Assembly: GCF_019059575.1 (NCBI RefSeq)
Contig: NW_024882719.1
Coordinates: 1-64,000, forward strand
Origin: Amphibalanus amphitrite
Taxonomy: Eukaryota > Arthropoda > Thecostraca > Balanomorpha > Balanidae
Length of the DNA stretch: 64,000 nucleotides
Reading direction: 5' to 3'
The stretch's first letter is position 1. The number at the start of each line of letters is the position of its first letter. The notes beneath the pieces are model-generated. The model saw nothing but the letters and a program-made list of their open reading frames with translations, was not told the origin of the DNA and made no database searches. The translations under genes were made by a program, and so were the position numbers. Of this stretch, positions 10,901-22,143 are shown in pieces.

Positions 10901-13900
10901 TGCGTGAGACTTCTGAGACTGCGACCGGAGCCCCGCCGCCCGTCCCGACCCCGGACGCTGGAAGGTGGGATGCTCTTCATCTGCGTGAGACTTCTGAGAC
11001 TGCGACCGGAGGCCCGCCGCCCGTCCCGACCCCGGACGCTAGAAGGTGGGATGCTCTTCATCTGCGTGAGACTTCTGAGACTGCGACCGGAGCCCCGCCG
11101 CCCGTCCCGACCCCGGACGCTGGAAGGTGGGATGCTCTTCATCTGCGTGAGACTTCTGAGACTGCGGCCAGAGCCCCGCCGCCCGTCCCGACCCCGGACG
11201 CTAGAAGGTGGGATGCTCTTCATCTGCGTGAGACTTCTGAGACTGCGACCGGAGGCCCGCCGCCCGTCCCGACCCCGGACGCTAGAAGGTGGGATGCTCT
11301 TCATCTGCGTGAGACTTCTGAGACTGCGACCGGAGGCCCGCCGCCCGTCCCGACCCCGGACGCTAGAAGATGGGATGCTCATCATCTGCGTGAGACTTCT
11401 GAGACTGCGACCGGAGCCCCGCCGCCCGTCCCGACCCCGGACGCTGGAAGGTGGGATGCTCATCATCTGCGTGAGACTTCTGAGACTGCGGCCAGAGCCC
11501 CGCCGCCCGTCCCGACCTCTGACGCTGGAAGGTGGGATGCTCTTCATCTGCGTGAGACTTCTGAGACTGCGACCGGAGCCCCGCCGCCCGTCCCGACCCC
11601 GGACGCTGGAAGGTGGGATGTTCTTCATCTGCGTGAGACTTCTGAGACTGCGACCGGAGGCCCGCCGCCCGTCCCGACCCCGGACGCTAGAAGGTGGGAT
11701 GCTCTTCATCTGCGTGAGACTTCTGAGACTGCGACCGGAGCCCCGCCGCCCGTCCCGACCCCGGACGCTGGAAGGTGGGATGCTCTTTATCTGCGTGAGA
11801 CTTCTGAGACTGCGACCGGAGGCCCGCCGCCCGTCCCGACCGCGGACGCTAGAAGGTGGGGTGCTCATCATCTGCGTGAGACTTCTGAGACTGCGGCCAG
11901 AGCCCCGCCGCCCGTCCCGACCTCTGAAGCGGGAAGGCGGGCTGATGCCCGTCATCTGCGTGCGACTTCCGAGACTGCGGCTGGAGGCCTGCCGCCCGTC
12001 CCGACCCCGGACGCTAGAAGATGGGATGCTCTTCATCTGTGTACAACTACTGGGGCGACGGTTGGAGCCCCGTCTCGTGTTTCCCCACCTACCTCTGAGA
12101 CGGGAGTTTGTGGGTCAGTAAAAACCTCTTATTCAACAGCACTGCCAACTGAACTGATCGACATGACGCCGTTCTCTGCAAGCGAGTACGACCTTATGTC
12201 ACCCACCTGCTCTACTTCGAGGGCTTCAGTCCAGGATGCAGGGGACCATGGCACATGGACTTTTCCTGAGCACTTGATGTGCAATCAAACAGAGATCACG
12301 GCTCCCGAGAACCACCATTTGGAGGAGAACGAATACGGAGAACAGGGAGCTGAGTCTGATGTCAGCGACGGTGTTGAGGTGGCTCCGCCCCAGCACAGTT
12401 CTCAGTCGCGTACATCTCAGTCGGCGAGGAACGGCGCATCGTGCGGCGAAGTGCGGAAAAAAAATGTTTGCATATATTGCAAGCAAAAGAGAAATCTGAT
12501 ATGGCGCCATATCAAGACGGTCCACCGTGACGAGAAGGAAGTCAAGGATATACAGGAGTGTGATTCTGAGCAGGAACGAAAAATGAAAATCACCGTGATG
12601 ATCAACAAAGGCAACATGGAGCACAACAAACTCGTCCTACAAAGGGGTGAAGGTGACATGATCTTGGGAAGGAAGTCGGACCAGGCGTCCGTGGACGACT
12701 ACGTGCCATGTCCTTACTGCTATCTTTTTGTGGTTAAAACCAACATGATGCAGCACATAAAACATCACTGTGTGGCTCGCAAAACAGAATGCCCAGACAT
12801 TCCCACGGTGCTGGCAGAGAGCCGGACGCTCCTGAGTGACGGCCAAGAAGAAAATACTGGGTATCACAAGGACATATTGTCTCGTATGCACGACGATGCA
12901 GTTACGAAGACCATAAAGAACGATGAACTCCTGAAGAAGTGGGGTGCCAACTTGCACGCGAAACTTGGAAGGTCGGGTTTTGCGCAGATAAGCCAGCGCC
13001 TAAGGATGATGGGCGAAGTTGTCCAAGCAGCCGGAAAGAGCATGCAAGAGCTGATCAATGGCGAAGGATTTGATACGGTTGTAAGTGCCACCAAATCCGT
13101 CTGTGGGTTTGAGCAGGACAAGCTAAACGCCCACACGGGGCTGCCCACATACAAAACTCCTTCAAAGGCCATGCGGATTGGAGGCGAACTACGACAGCTG
13201 GCTGCTCTCAAGAAGGGCATTGCGCTGATCAAGAAAGAAGAAAGCGAAGTGAAAGATGCTGAGGCGTTCTTGTATCACGTGGACCAATTCTGGAATGTGA
13301 AGATCAGCAGCGTAGCGCTGAAGAACCGCGAGTCGAACAAGTATGACAAGAAAGACATGCTGCCCTTTACCAGCGATTTGAAGCTTTTCACCGAAAAAAT
13401 GAAGGAACGAGTGAAAGAAATGACAGAAAAGGGAATACATGGCATGACAGACTATGCAAGGCTGAGCAAAGCGGTTCTCGCCCGTTTGCTAGTATTCAAC
13501 AAACGCCGTCCTAAGGAGCTTAGCAGCATCCTGCTGCAATCATGGATCAACCGAGAGATGTACAAACAAGAGACGGTAGAAGAAGTGAACAAGTCAATGG
13601 GTGAAACAGAAAAGAAGTTGTTCAACGAGCTCGACGTCGTCATGTCCCGCGGCAAGTGCGGGAACAAGGTCCCCACCCTGATACCGAGCGACTGCGCGGC
13701 TCCGCTGCAGCTACTGGTAGACAACCGGGAGACGTACATTGACAAGGATAACAAGTATCTGTTCGCAAACCCTCTGGCGAGGACTACAGGACACTACAAC
13801 GCAGGCGTGGTGCTTAAAGAGCAGTTGTCGGACATGGCACTAAACAGGGCAGATCTCTTCCATGCAACAAAACTACGGAAATATTGTGCTACAACGTCCC

Positions 13901-14098
13901 AGATTCTAGAGATGGGTGAATTCGATATGGAGGTGCTCACCCGGCACATGGGACATGACAAAGACGTGCATCGTGGGTACTACAGACTGTCAGACGCTAC
14001 TCACGAACTGACGCGTGCCTCCATCCTGATGATGAAGCTGGACGAAGGATGCCTCTCAAAATATAGCGGACGGAGCCTGGAGGAGATGCTCACTGAAG
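7952..14098 (+). CDS. Exon: repeat array + zinc fingers + tyrosine-recombinase-like core
   Basis: This exon is open throughout (unspliced frame 7915-14106). In order it holds a short N-terminal segment, about 48 copies of a 27-residue Pro/Thr/Glu-rich unit (8112-12040), a Ser/Glu-rich linker, and two zinc-finger-like motifs: CxxC...HxxxxH from 12469 and CPYC...HIKHHC from about 12708. The C-terminal part matches tyrosine recombinases by motif. Box I Arg is in KRRPKELSS (13504-13509), a beta-hairpin Lys in RGKCGNKVP (13654), box II is TKLRKY (Arg at about 13876), then MGHD (His at 13954) and YYR (second Tyr at 13981). The Arg-to-His spacing is 26 residues and His to the second Tyr is 9, as in the XerD family. 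The usual box II His is Thr. It ends in a donor, GAAG|GTAACT. Recombinase activity and the link to Crypton-type elements are inferences. A function for the host is unknown. Confidence 0.85.
8112..12040 (+). repeat. 81-bp coding minisatellite, about 48 copies
   Basis: Units start every 81 bases (for example GATGCTC at 8221 and 8302) and encode WDALHLRETSETATG followed by a proline-rich half. Two units lack one codon. Variants (GAPPP/GGPPP/ARAPPP, ALHL/AHHL, TPDA/TSDA) form a higher-order unit of four repeats (324 bases): the TSDA variant falls at about 10221, 10545, 10869 and 11517. Because 81 is divisible by three and stops are absent, another + frame and a - frame also stay open for about 4 kb. 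Those are shadows of the repeat. Confidence 0.97.
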
Positions 14099-14458
14099 GT
14101 AACTAATCGTTTGTACATGTGCTAATCGTAACATCACCATTCGTCTGTCATTTTAGCAGACATTTCATGCAGTTAAAGCATTAATTTGCAATGTAGTGTT
14201 AAAGAGGCAATGCAATAACACCATGAAGAGAATCGTACAGAGCGAAGGCAATGTAAGACCGTTAAAGTTCACTGGTACTACTAGGTTATATGCAGACCCA
14301 TGGTGCTGTACTTCAGATTAAGGACGAGCGCGGATAGCCAAAGCAGTCCGGGTACCACCGTAGCACATATGTTCCGTTCAGCGTTTTTTTTTCAGAAATG
14401 CTTGCCCATTATGGCAGGCACTTATTTTGCATCACACATATTCTTAAATCTGACAGAG
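14099..14458 (+). other. Intron of the recombinase-like gene
   Basis: The interval runs from donor GTAACT to acceptor 'ctgacagag'. It holds no recognisable feature. Reading through instead of splicing would add two codons and stop at 14104-14106, which could be an alternative short isoform. Confidence 0.6.
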
Positions 14459-14542
14459 ACGGTTTTTCAGAGGACTTCGACGAGCCAGGCTCTGAAAATG
14501 AGGGCGGTCCGGCTGATGATCGCCAAGAGGACGATGAAGGAG
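14459..14542 (+). CDS. Exon: acidic segment of the recombinase-like gene
   Basis: This 84-base exon lies between acceptor 'ctgacagag' and donor GGAG|GTGAGG. The single G left by the previous exon completes a GAC codon, and the exon then reads DGFSEDFDEPGSENEG and a further Asp/Glu-rich run. Both the open frame and the strongly acidic character fit a linker between the recombinase core and the basic C-terminus. The phase (1 in, 1 out) matches the next exon. An alternative acceptor two bases upstream would give a different frame without the acidic character. Confidence 0.7.
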
Positions 14543-15611
14543 GTGAGGCGCATTCACTACATCTATAGTGTGTTCCATGTCAAGCTTGCGGCTGAAGTGC
14601 TCTGTTGAAGGCAGTGCGTGATTTCTGTGCATACATCTTACATTCTAAGACTCAAATTATTGAATGGAGTAGCGCGCTCAGCGAATTGCCTGGAACTGCC
14701 AAGGGGACTCCGACCGCAAGCTTGATATGGAACAGACTATAGTCCGGCCTGAAGTTTTATAGTGGGAGGGCAATTGCATAGGTGAGTTCATATGCATTTA
14801 TTGAAGCACTGCGATCGATGCAGGATAATAAGCGTATCGCTCAATAACTGCATTGTCCATGCGAGAATGCCTTTACTCACGTCCGTCTGAGGAGGGAGGG
14901 AATCCGACCCATGGGTGATTTTTTTTTTTGCAATAGCAGCTCGATGGCGGCGTGAAGCGCCGCCCGCCACCCAACCTCGTCTACCCTCGGCCTCGTTTGC
15001 AATTTTGCTAAATCTGTTACATATGAAATGTCATATGCAAAAAAAGTATTTAAGCAACACTCACTGCGTCTCCTTTGGTGAAATCTTGAGCTTAACGTAT
15101 TGAGACAAAATATTTTGATAAAGCTCGATAGGGCTTGTTCTAAGTTATCGAATGCTATCTTAATTGTTCTAGCTTTTATGTTTTTTTTTTCGAGACACGT
15201 AGCGTTTCGTGCTGAAAAGCGCCATTTTTATTTTTAATGCTGGCTTTTATCATGCAAACCCTCTAAATATTGATGTAGTTAGGGAGCGAGGACTCATGAG
15301 CCCCTTTCCCATGAAAATTTGCTGTTTTTAGTTCCATGGGAGCGAAACGTAAGTGGGGTCGTATCAAGCCCCCCCCCCCCCTCCTCAGTCGTTCTTGTTC
15401 GGGGTGGCAAAAAAAAAGCAGTAGACAGGTGCAGGTTTAGGGGACGTCGTGCTAACGAAACGACAAACTCAAAATCTTTAACAAGACATGAAGCGAAAAG
15501 ATCTTTTTGGCCGGAGGAATCCAGAGCGTCGTAAGCCTCGTCGTAACTGCGACGTGTCGCAAGTTGTGTAGTAAGTCGTTTTTGGAGGGATCAATCGATG
15601 AGTAGCGTTAC
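14543..15611. other. Intronic, no gene
   Basis: AT-rich intron sequence with a poly-T tract (about 15181-15190) and a C run (15370-15382). I see no supportable feature. Confidence 0.5.
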
Positions 15612-16116
15612 TTAAAGGGACTATCCCACCTTCTAAAATGTTATTAAAACCAGTTAAATTGTGCCCGACTTTATAGATTGGATGACCAGGAACACGGTTC
15701 TGGCATTTATTTTTCATTAAACATCTTAGACTTCCCATATTCCAAACACAAACTTTCAAATATGTGACGTCACAGCCCAAAATTACCTCCTTCCCCAGGC
15801 CACATTACTGTCATAAAGCAGATTCTTTTTACTTTGTAGGCACCACAACAAAGTTCAGACCAAGTTTTAAGCGATTTTTCAACGAACAAACCCATTTAAA
15901 TCAGAACGACTAAACGAGGTGACGTCACACTAACGGTCGCTCCATGTTGAAGATAGGGCCTTGTACAAGGCCCATTTTCAAATGAAGGGAACGAATTTCT
16001 TCAACACCAGGAGGCCGCGGGGGTTGCAACCTAGATAGATATAGGTTTCTGAACCTCGCCGCAAACTTGGCTATCTCAACTCAAACCCCATGTTAAAGGT
16101 GGGATAGTCCCTTTAA
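15612..16116. mobile_element. MITE with TTAAAGGGAC termini, copy 1
   Basis: The left end TTAAAGGGACTATCCCACCTT and right end AAGGTGGGATAGTCCCTTTAA are perfect inverted repeats, with TTAA at both outer edges. A second copy, in inverted orientation, lies at 44252-44734. They share the subterminal 'gagttgagatagcc' and an internal TGTGACGTCA. No transposase is present. Whether TTAA is the target duplication or part of the terminus cannot be decided from two copies. Confidence 0.9.
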
Positions 16117-16550
16117 GTAGTAAAGCCTGTCGCAAGTTGCCTGATTTGCGACACAACTTACGAATTTGAAATAGCAGTCGTAAGTTGTGTCGTAAGCTAA
16201 CCTTGCTTTGAGGAAGAGGTCACAGGTCACAGGTCATTCGGGCCATGGTCACGAAATTTACATGGTTAGTGTAAAATTGTTTGAACTTGAGTTAAAATTT
16301 GGTTACAATCCGTTGACGCTAACGCGAGTTATAGAGCTTGAACCGACGGGTCATCTGTGAGGCCTCAATCCGTGCCAGCGAGTGTTAAAAATGGTGCATA
16401 ATATGTTATATTCAAATTCATTGGGGTATTCAGGGATACAAAGCAGCCTTATATCATTCCAGCAACTACTGGCGAGTCCAGAAAGGCGATCTTGGACGTT
16501 GCGAGGGGCATCCCCCAAAAGATTCTCCCAATTCCAAAAACGACGTGTCT
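16117..16550. other. Intronic, no gene
   Basis: No gene is supportable. Contains short words such as 'gtcgtaagttgtgtcg' that recur near 15535-15580 and 18870-18930, suggesting a dispersed low-copy repeat. Confidence 0.4.
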
Positions 16551-17475
16551 CAGATGGCCCCCATGACTCCAATTTAGCTCTGTGATGACCCCAGTTGACC
16601 TCTGTGATCTGCCGTGTCTCAGATGACCTCCGTGACCTCCCATTGAGCTCTCTCATTACTCCGAGCTGACCTCTGTGACCTGACGTGTCTCAGATGACTT
16701 CCGAGTTTTGTGATGACCCCAAGTTGACCTCTGTGACCTGACGAGTCCTATATGACCTCCAATTGAGCTCTCTCATGACTCCGAGCTGACCTCTGTGACC
16801 TGACGTGTCCCAATTGAGCTCTGTGATGAGCCCAAGCTGACCTCTGTGACCAGACGTGTCCCAGATGATCTCAAATTGAGCTCTGTGATGACCCCAAGTT
16901 GACCTCTCTGACCTGACGTGTCCCAGATGACCTCTATGACCTCTAAGTGACCTCTGATAACCCCAAGCTGACTTCTGTGACCTGACGTGTCCCAGCTGAT
17001 CTCAAATTGAGGTCTCTGATGACCCCAAGTTGACCTCTGTGACCTGAAGTGTCCCCAGATGGCCTACAATTGAGCCCTGTGGTGACCTCAAGTTGACCTC
17101 TGTGACCTGACGTGTCTCATATGACCCCCATGACCTCCAATAGAGCTCTGTGATAACCCCCAAGTTGACCTCTGTGACCTGACGTATCTCAGATGACCCA
17201 TATGACCTCCAATTGAGCTCTGTGATGACCCCAAGTTGACCTCTGTGACTTGACGTGTCCCAGATGACCTCCGTGACCTCCAATTGAGCTCTTTGATGAC
17301 CCCAAGCTGACTCTTGTGACCTGACGTGTCCCAGTTGACCTCCAATTGAGCTCTGTGATGACCCAAAGTTAACCTCTGTGACCTGACGTGTCCCCAAGTT
17401 GACTTCTGTGACCTGACGTGTCCCAGATGACCTCTGTAACCTCCAATTGTGACCTCCAACTTCAACTCTCTTACC
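16551..17475. repeat. Degenerate satellite of about 60-75 bp units
   Basis: About a dozen imperfect tandem units follow the pattern 'tgacctctgtgacctgacgtg', 'tcccagatgacctc', 'caattgagctctgtgatgacc', 'ccaagt'. The array is rich in TGACCT, the complement of AGGTCA. Open frames across it on the minus strand are repeat artefacts. Confidence 0.88.
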
Positions 17476-17762
17476 TCTCTGTGACTTCAAACTCTCTGAA
17501 CTCATTTCTTCTAAAGCATAGCTTCTAGATGCTCTTTAGCCACGAATCTCCTGTGATCGACCCCAAATTTTATGGCAAATTATGTGAGCGTTAGCGATCA
17601 CAAGTCACCCAGTTGAGACAAAGCTTCAGAATCAGAGAACATGCTTGACCTGGCTGTCTCATAAGCTCTCAAACCAGAAAGGCGAATGTTCCGTTATGCG
17701 TGATAGAGTTTTCGACCTTACTGACGTTTACTACGGGATCAGCTGATCGTGTAGCCTTTTAA

Positions 17763-18766
17763 CCCGCGCACCGACGGGGGTCTGCGCCAACTTAGTACCG
17801 ACGGGGGGGGGGGGGCGGATGACCGCCCCCCCCCTGAGATCTCGAGAACGAAGCAAGATAGCGACAAGCGGTAAACGGCATCGGATACGCACGGTCAAGA
17901 TCTACAATTTTTACTAAGGTCATTTTCAGGTCAGGTCAAAGATGACGTCACAGGGGTCGAAAAAGTCAAAATGGCGGCGCTAAATATGGAGATAGTTTTT
18001 CTCGAATAACTTTCGAATTAGTCGAGATAGGAACAAACTAAGGGCCTCATCGTGATCCTCTCGTCAATCCGCATCGAATGATATATATGTTGACCTCGAA
18101 AGGTCAAGGTCAAAGGTTGACCTCAGGTCACGTGACCTCGAGGTCATCATGTATATCATTCGATGCGTCTTGACGAGCTGAACACAATGAGACCATCCAC
18201 GCGTCTGTATCTTGTTCCTGTACGGAGTTATTGGCCAAAAACCTTTGGTGACCTTTGATGACGTCACATGACCTCACAGCTGCCCAACAGCAAAACAGAC
18301 CTCAAGGTAGTGAAGGTTGATCGTATATGAAGTCATGTATGGTATATGGGGCCATTCCGACCCGTTTTAGTGGTAAAAACAGGGAGTTGATTTTTCCCCC
18401 ATTGACTTATAATGGGGAGGTCGCGAAATTGACCTGACCTTAGGTCACCGATATCAAAATTCCGAGATATACAAATTGTAGCTACTAATGACCTAATAAC
18501 ATCCTGCGACTTTCAAAGGCCTCCGACATCTACTGTAGCTCTGGCACGGTGACAAAGTTGCAAAAAAGTGACTTGAGGTTGGGTCATTCAAAGTGACCTG
18601 GTGACCTGACCTTGAAAGGTAGGAGGTTCAAACTTGCACACCATGTGTAAAATTGATAAGGGAATAGTCATACCAAATTTCGCGGCGCTACGCGCCACGG
18701 TTTTCCCGCTATTCGCGAAAAACCTCAGGGGGGGCGGATATCCGCCCCCCCCCGTCGGTGCGCGGG
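17763..18766. mobile_element. TTAA-flanked non-autonomous element, subfamily III copy 1
   Basis: TTAA at 17759-17762 and 18767-18770 flanks termini CCCGCGCACCGACGGGGG and CCGTCGGTGCGCGGG, which are inverted copies. Subterminal G-run/C-run hairpins are present at both ends. It shares 'agatctcgagaac' and 'atagcgacaagcggtaaacgg' with the copy at 57946-59124. The interior carries many AGGTCA/TGACCT words. There is no transposase. It sits in an intron of the recombinase-like gene. Confidence 0.9.
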
Positions 18767-19036
18767 TTAAATTCTCGAGTAAAGCGGGTATTTAAGCCTC
18801 GTCGTAGCTACGTTCTGTCGTATCCTCCGACAAACCCCTCTTTCCTCAACATCCCTCCTTTTTCGCTACGACACAACTTGCGACGGGACATGTGTCGTAA
18901 CTTGCGACGTGTCGTAGATGGACTTGCGACGCCCCGGCCAAATTTATGTTCTCATGCATAACCATGTAATGTTAACAGAATTACATGGTTAAGTGGTTCT
19001 ATTCCTAATGTTAACTATATTTTTTAATGTCCACAG

Positions 19037-19069
19037 GCCATGAACAGCGGAAGAAGGACCGCAAAAAAA
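19037..19069 (+). CDS. Micro-exon: basic segment of the recombinase-like gene
   Basis: This 33-base exon lies between acceptor 'aatgtccacag' and donor AAAA|GTAAGTG. In the phase set by the previous exon it reads GHEQRKKDRKK, a Lys/Arg-rich cluster that resembles a nuclear-localisation signal. It leaves one A, which is completed to AAG (Lys) by the next exon. The three-way phase agreement across separate exons is the main support. Confidence 0.72.
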
Positions 19070-19690
19070 GTAAGTGAAAGGTTTGGCGCCTTACATCGCC
19101 TGCATCAGCTTTACGTGTTGCATTATTTTCATAAACGTATTGAAATTTCCTGCATTAAATACCCTCTTTGTTAAATTTGTATACCTTTTTATATGCAAAG
19201 AAACAATAAATGTTGATGGTTTGCCCCTCCCGATTTTTTAGACTCGATAGTAGAGGCACCTATGTATCTTGCGGCAATGGCTAACAAACAAAGAAAACGG
19301 CAGACAAGGAAGCATGAAGCACCAAGTCCAACACATTCTGCCGTCCAAAGTCAAAACCCCACATGTCAATTTTGGGTCATTTTTCGTTTTTTACACCATT
19401 GTGACCAGCTTGCAAAGCTCTATTTCATGCCATGAGGATTTTTTTTCAAAAACCAAAAAAAGCTTTTTGGGAGAGGAAAAACAAATTTTGGAATTCACAC
19501 GTCTTTGAAAAGCACGGAAGTGACACAGTCAAAACCCACTACGTCGGCGAAAACCCACACGTCATGGCTAACCTATGTGCCAGTGACAAAATCCACGTCG
19601 GTAAACCCATAGACGTTCTTGCAGATTATGAAATGCTTGCAACGTCAAAACCCAATACGTCGCTACACTACACAAGGACGACGTGAGGGC
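19070..19690. other. Intronic, no gene
   Basis: No gene is supportable. A loose repeat, 'gtcaaaacccactacgtcg', occurs three or four times between 19350 and 19665. Confidence 0.4.
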
Positions 19691-19945
19691 TTTTGACATG
19701 TGGTTATATGCTGTCTGCATTGAGTTTATCCTGTTCGGTCGCGAGGACGTATGGGTTTTTGCCGTCTTTGAAGCATCTTTAAAGCCGTATCAATGGACAT
19801 CAGTATCAAATGGACGATTTGAGATACGGAGAGTGGCACGACATGCCTATAGCAAGTCTCACGGTGTTGCCGAATTCCGAAATGACAGCAGGGGACGAGT
19901 TTTGCTGAAGTGGAAAGGATGACGTCACTCAGTTGCTGGAGAGCT

Positions 19946-20197
19946 GAGGGCTGTTCACGGGCCCTGTGTGCGGTCGGACCGCACACAGCCTCCAAGCTCC
20001 GCCCACTGCGTCCCTACGTCAGCCTTCCGTCACCGCACACAGCGACCGCTGTGGCCGGTCGGGACTGGCCACAGCGGATCGTTCACCGCACGCAGCCGTG
20101 ACGTCAGAGCCGCCTACCCATCCCCTACCCCCACGCCTGCTGGACGCACCGCACACACCGCACGCAGCAGTGTGCGGTGCCCGTGAACACCCCTCAG
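19946..20197. mobile_element. Short inverted-repeat element inside the gypsy relic
   Basis: The left end GAGGGCTGTTCACGGGC (19946-19962) is mirrored by GCCCGTGAACACCCCTC (20181-20197). Next to each end are CGCACACAG/GTGTGCGG-type palindromes. It splits the gypsy text between KDPEG and LQQLSDVIL, which are adjacent in relatives of this element as I recall them. The exact target duplication could not be resolved, so the superfamily is open. Confidence 0.75.
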
Positions 20198-22143
20198 GGT
20201 CCTTTACAGCTGCCTCTCGAACCTTCTTCTCCGTTAGCGGTGATAGGTGTTCGCCCCTGACGCAGATGACGACCTTTTCCTCATCGGCTTCTTCTACGGG
20301 CCCTGTAGTGGACAGCCGCTGGCGTGACAGTGCGTCAGCGACAGTGATCCTGCTGGCAGGGGCGCTCGTCACTTCGTAGACGTACGGTAGCATTCGAGCC
20401 TACCACCTAGCAACAGGTGCTCCCGCCCAGTCTGAGAACTTAGGCGAGGAGCGTGTTCATCACGGACTGGCCAGTCCGGAGTGTTAAACGTCGCCCTCAG
20501 AGGTAGACGTTCCACCGCTCCATTGCTTGCACGGCACTGAGGGCCTCACGGTCGGACAAAGAGCACCGCTCGTCAGGACAAAGCACTGAGCCGTCAGGAC
20601 AGCTGTGACATGATGGCACCAGCACCCAGCAGTGCTATCAAATGAATGATTCGGATGCGCGTGGCCGTGACGTCACCACTGTCGGTAGGTCTCGGTTTAA
20701 GGGCGTCAGAACCGGGCTGCTCGGTACCATTTTTGATGGTCTGGAACCTTGACTCTTCCCCCATCCACTCGAACAGCACTCCTTCCGTAGAATCACAGCA
20801 AGTTGTCGGATGTAAGCGCAGACTGGGATGGAGCGATTCGACCAGCAAGTCAGCGAGAGGAAACTTCTGAGCTCCCTAACAAGTTGTGAAGGAGATTCTG
20901 GCAAGCAGAGTCTGTCGAGACCAGGCCGGAGGTGATTTGCAGAAATCGTATCAACTCACCGTGCGAGATGAACGCTGATGTTCCTGCTCTCCGGATGGGG
21001 TTCCAGTTGCTCACATGCCGACCGGAGATCGATGTTGCTGTAGACTCTGCCATGAAGTCGAGCCTGGTACTCTTCGATTGTCGAAAGAGGATATATCTCA
21101 GCCACAATATGTGAGTTGGGCCACCTGATGTCAACGCTGCCCGTTGAATTTGCGAGAGAAGACCTGCGGGTTCACCCATGAGGACGCTTCAATCTTCTCC
21201 ACGATGTCTTCCGCTCCTCCTGCACCTCATCTCGAACAGAGAGCAAAAGACGGCGCAGCTTGTAGTCCGTGGGCTTAGGGACGAGGATGGGACATTTGGG
21301 ACGAGGATGCTGTAATGCTGGTAGCCATTGATGGTCGGGAGAATCGCATCCCCCTCCTCTTGTATGGTGAAGACCTCACCTGATGTTGGGAAATGGTGAC
21401 ACCCAGCTTTGCATCAGACCCAGGCCTGTGATGGCTTCCGCAGCGGCCATGTATCCACCAGGAAGAGGCTGGCATCCACCGACTGGTACCGGGCTGTGGC
21501 ACGCAGACGTCGCAGAGTATTTACCTGTCACGCTGAAATGCATTCTCCCGAACCTGAGGAGGTTGGATGTGGATGGCTCGTAAGTGCATCCCTAGAGACG
21601 GCAGACGTACTCTGCACTAAAGTCTCAAGGTCGAGCAGGTTTCACCAGCATCCACCGTAAGTGTCATCGCTTGCCTACGCCTCTCTGCCTCCAGGATGAC
21701 AGGGCCGGTCACCTTACTTACTGCAGGTGTTTACCTTGCACTGCAACACATGAAACGCCATGGTGGCCTTCTTCACTCGTGTTAACTTCCTCTTTCCGAC
21801 TGCAGCATAGTGACTTCCTTCCACAGACGCGTCAGGTCACTCGTCTGGCAGGACACTGAGGGGCCCTGGCTGTTGGCATGGTCAGCGAGCCCCTAGCTCC
21901 CGCATGGCCTTCTACAGATGCTGGGTGTTCTGTCAACCGCGGCTGTCGGCTGATATTAGCCACTGCGTTGTGTTCATGACGAGCCATCAGACGACTGGAG
22001 GATTGAACGCTCGTAGGCTTCACACAAATCGAGCACCTTCTCCAGGGTGAGGGCACCGTCTTGCAGGAACTTCGCTAGATGATGATGCAGGATCTGTTCC
22101 ACCACGAGGTATCTGATCGTCTTATCTTCAATCGTCCTGAAGT

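Noticed and set aside
7975..12036. 1353-codon minus-strand and 1326-codon plus-strand open frames over the array
   Set aside because: They are shadows of an 81-bp stop-free tandem repeat and have no unique domain. Only the frame that runs into the zinc-finger and recombinase region is supported.
8112..12040. CRISPR-like regular repetition
   Set aside because: Units are contiguous without unique spacers and lie in a eukaryotic coding frame; it is a minisatellite.
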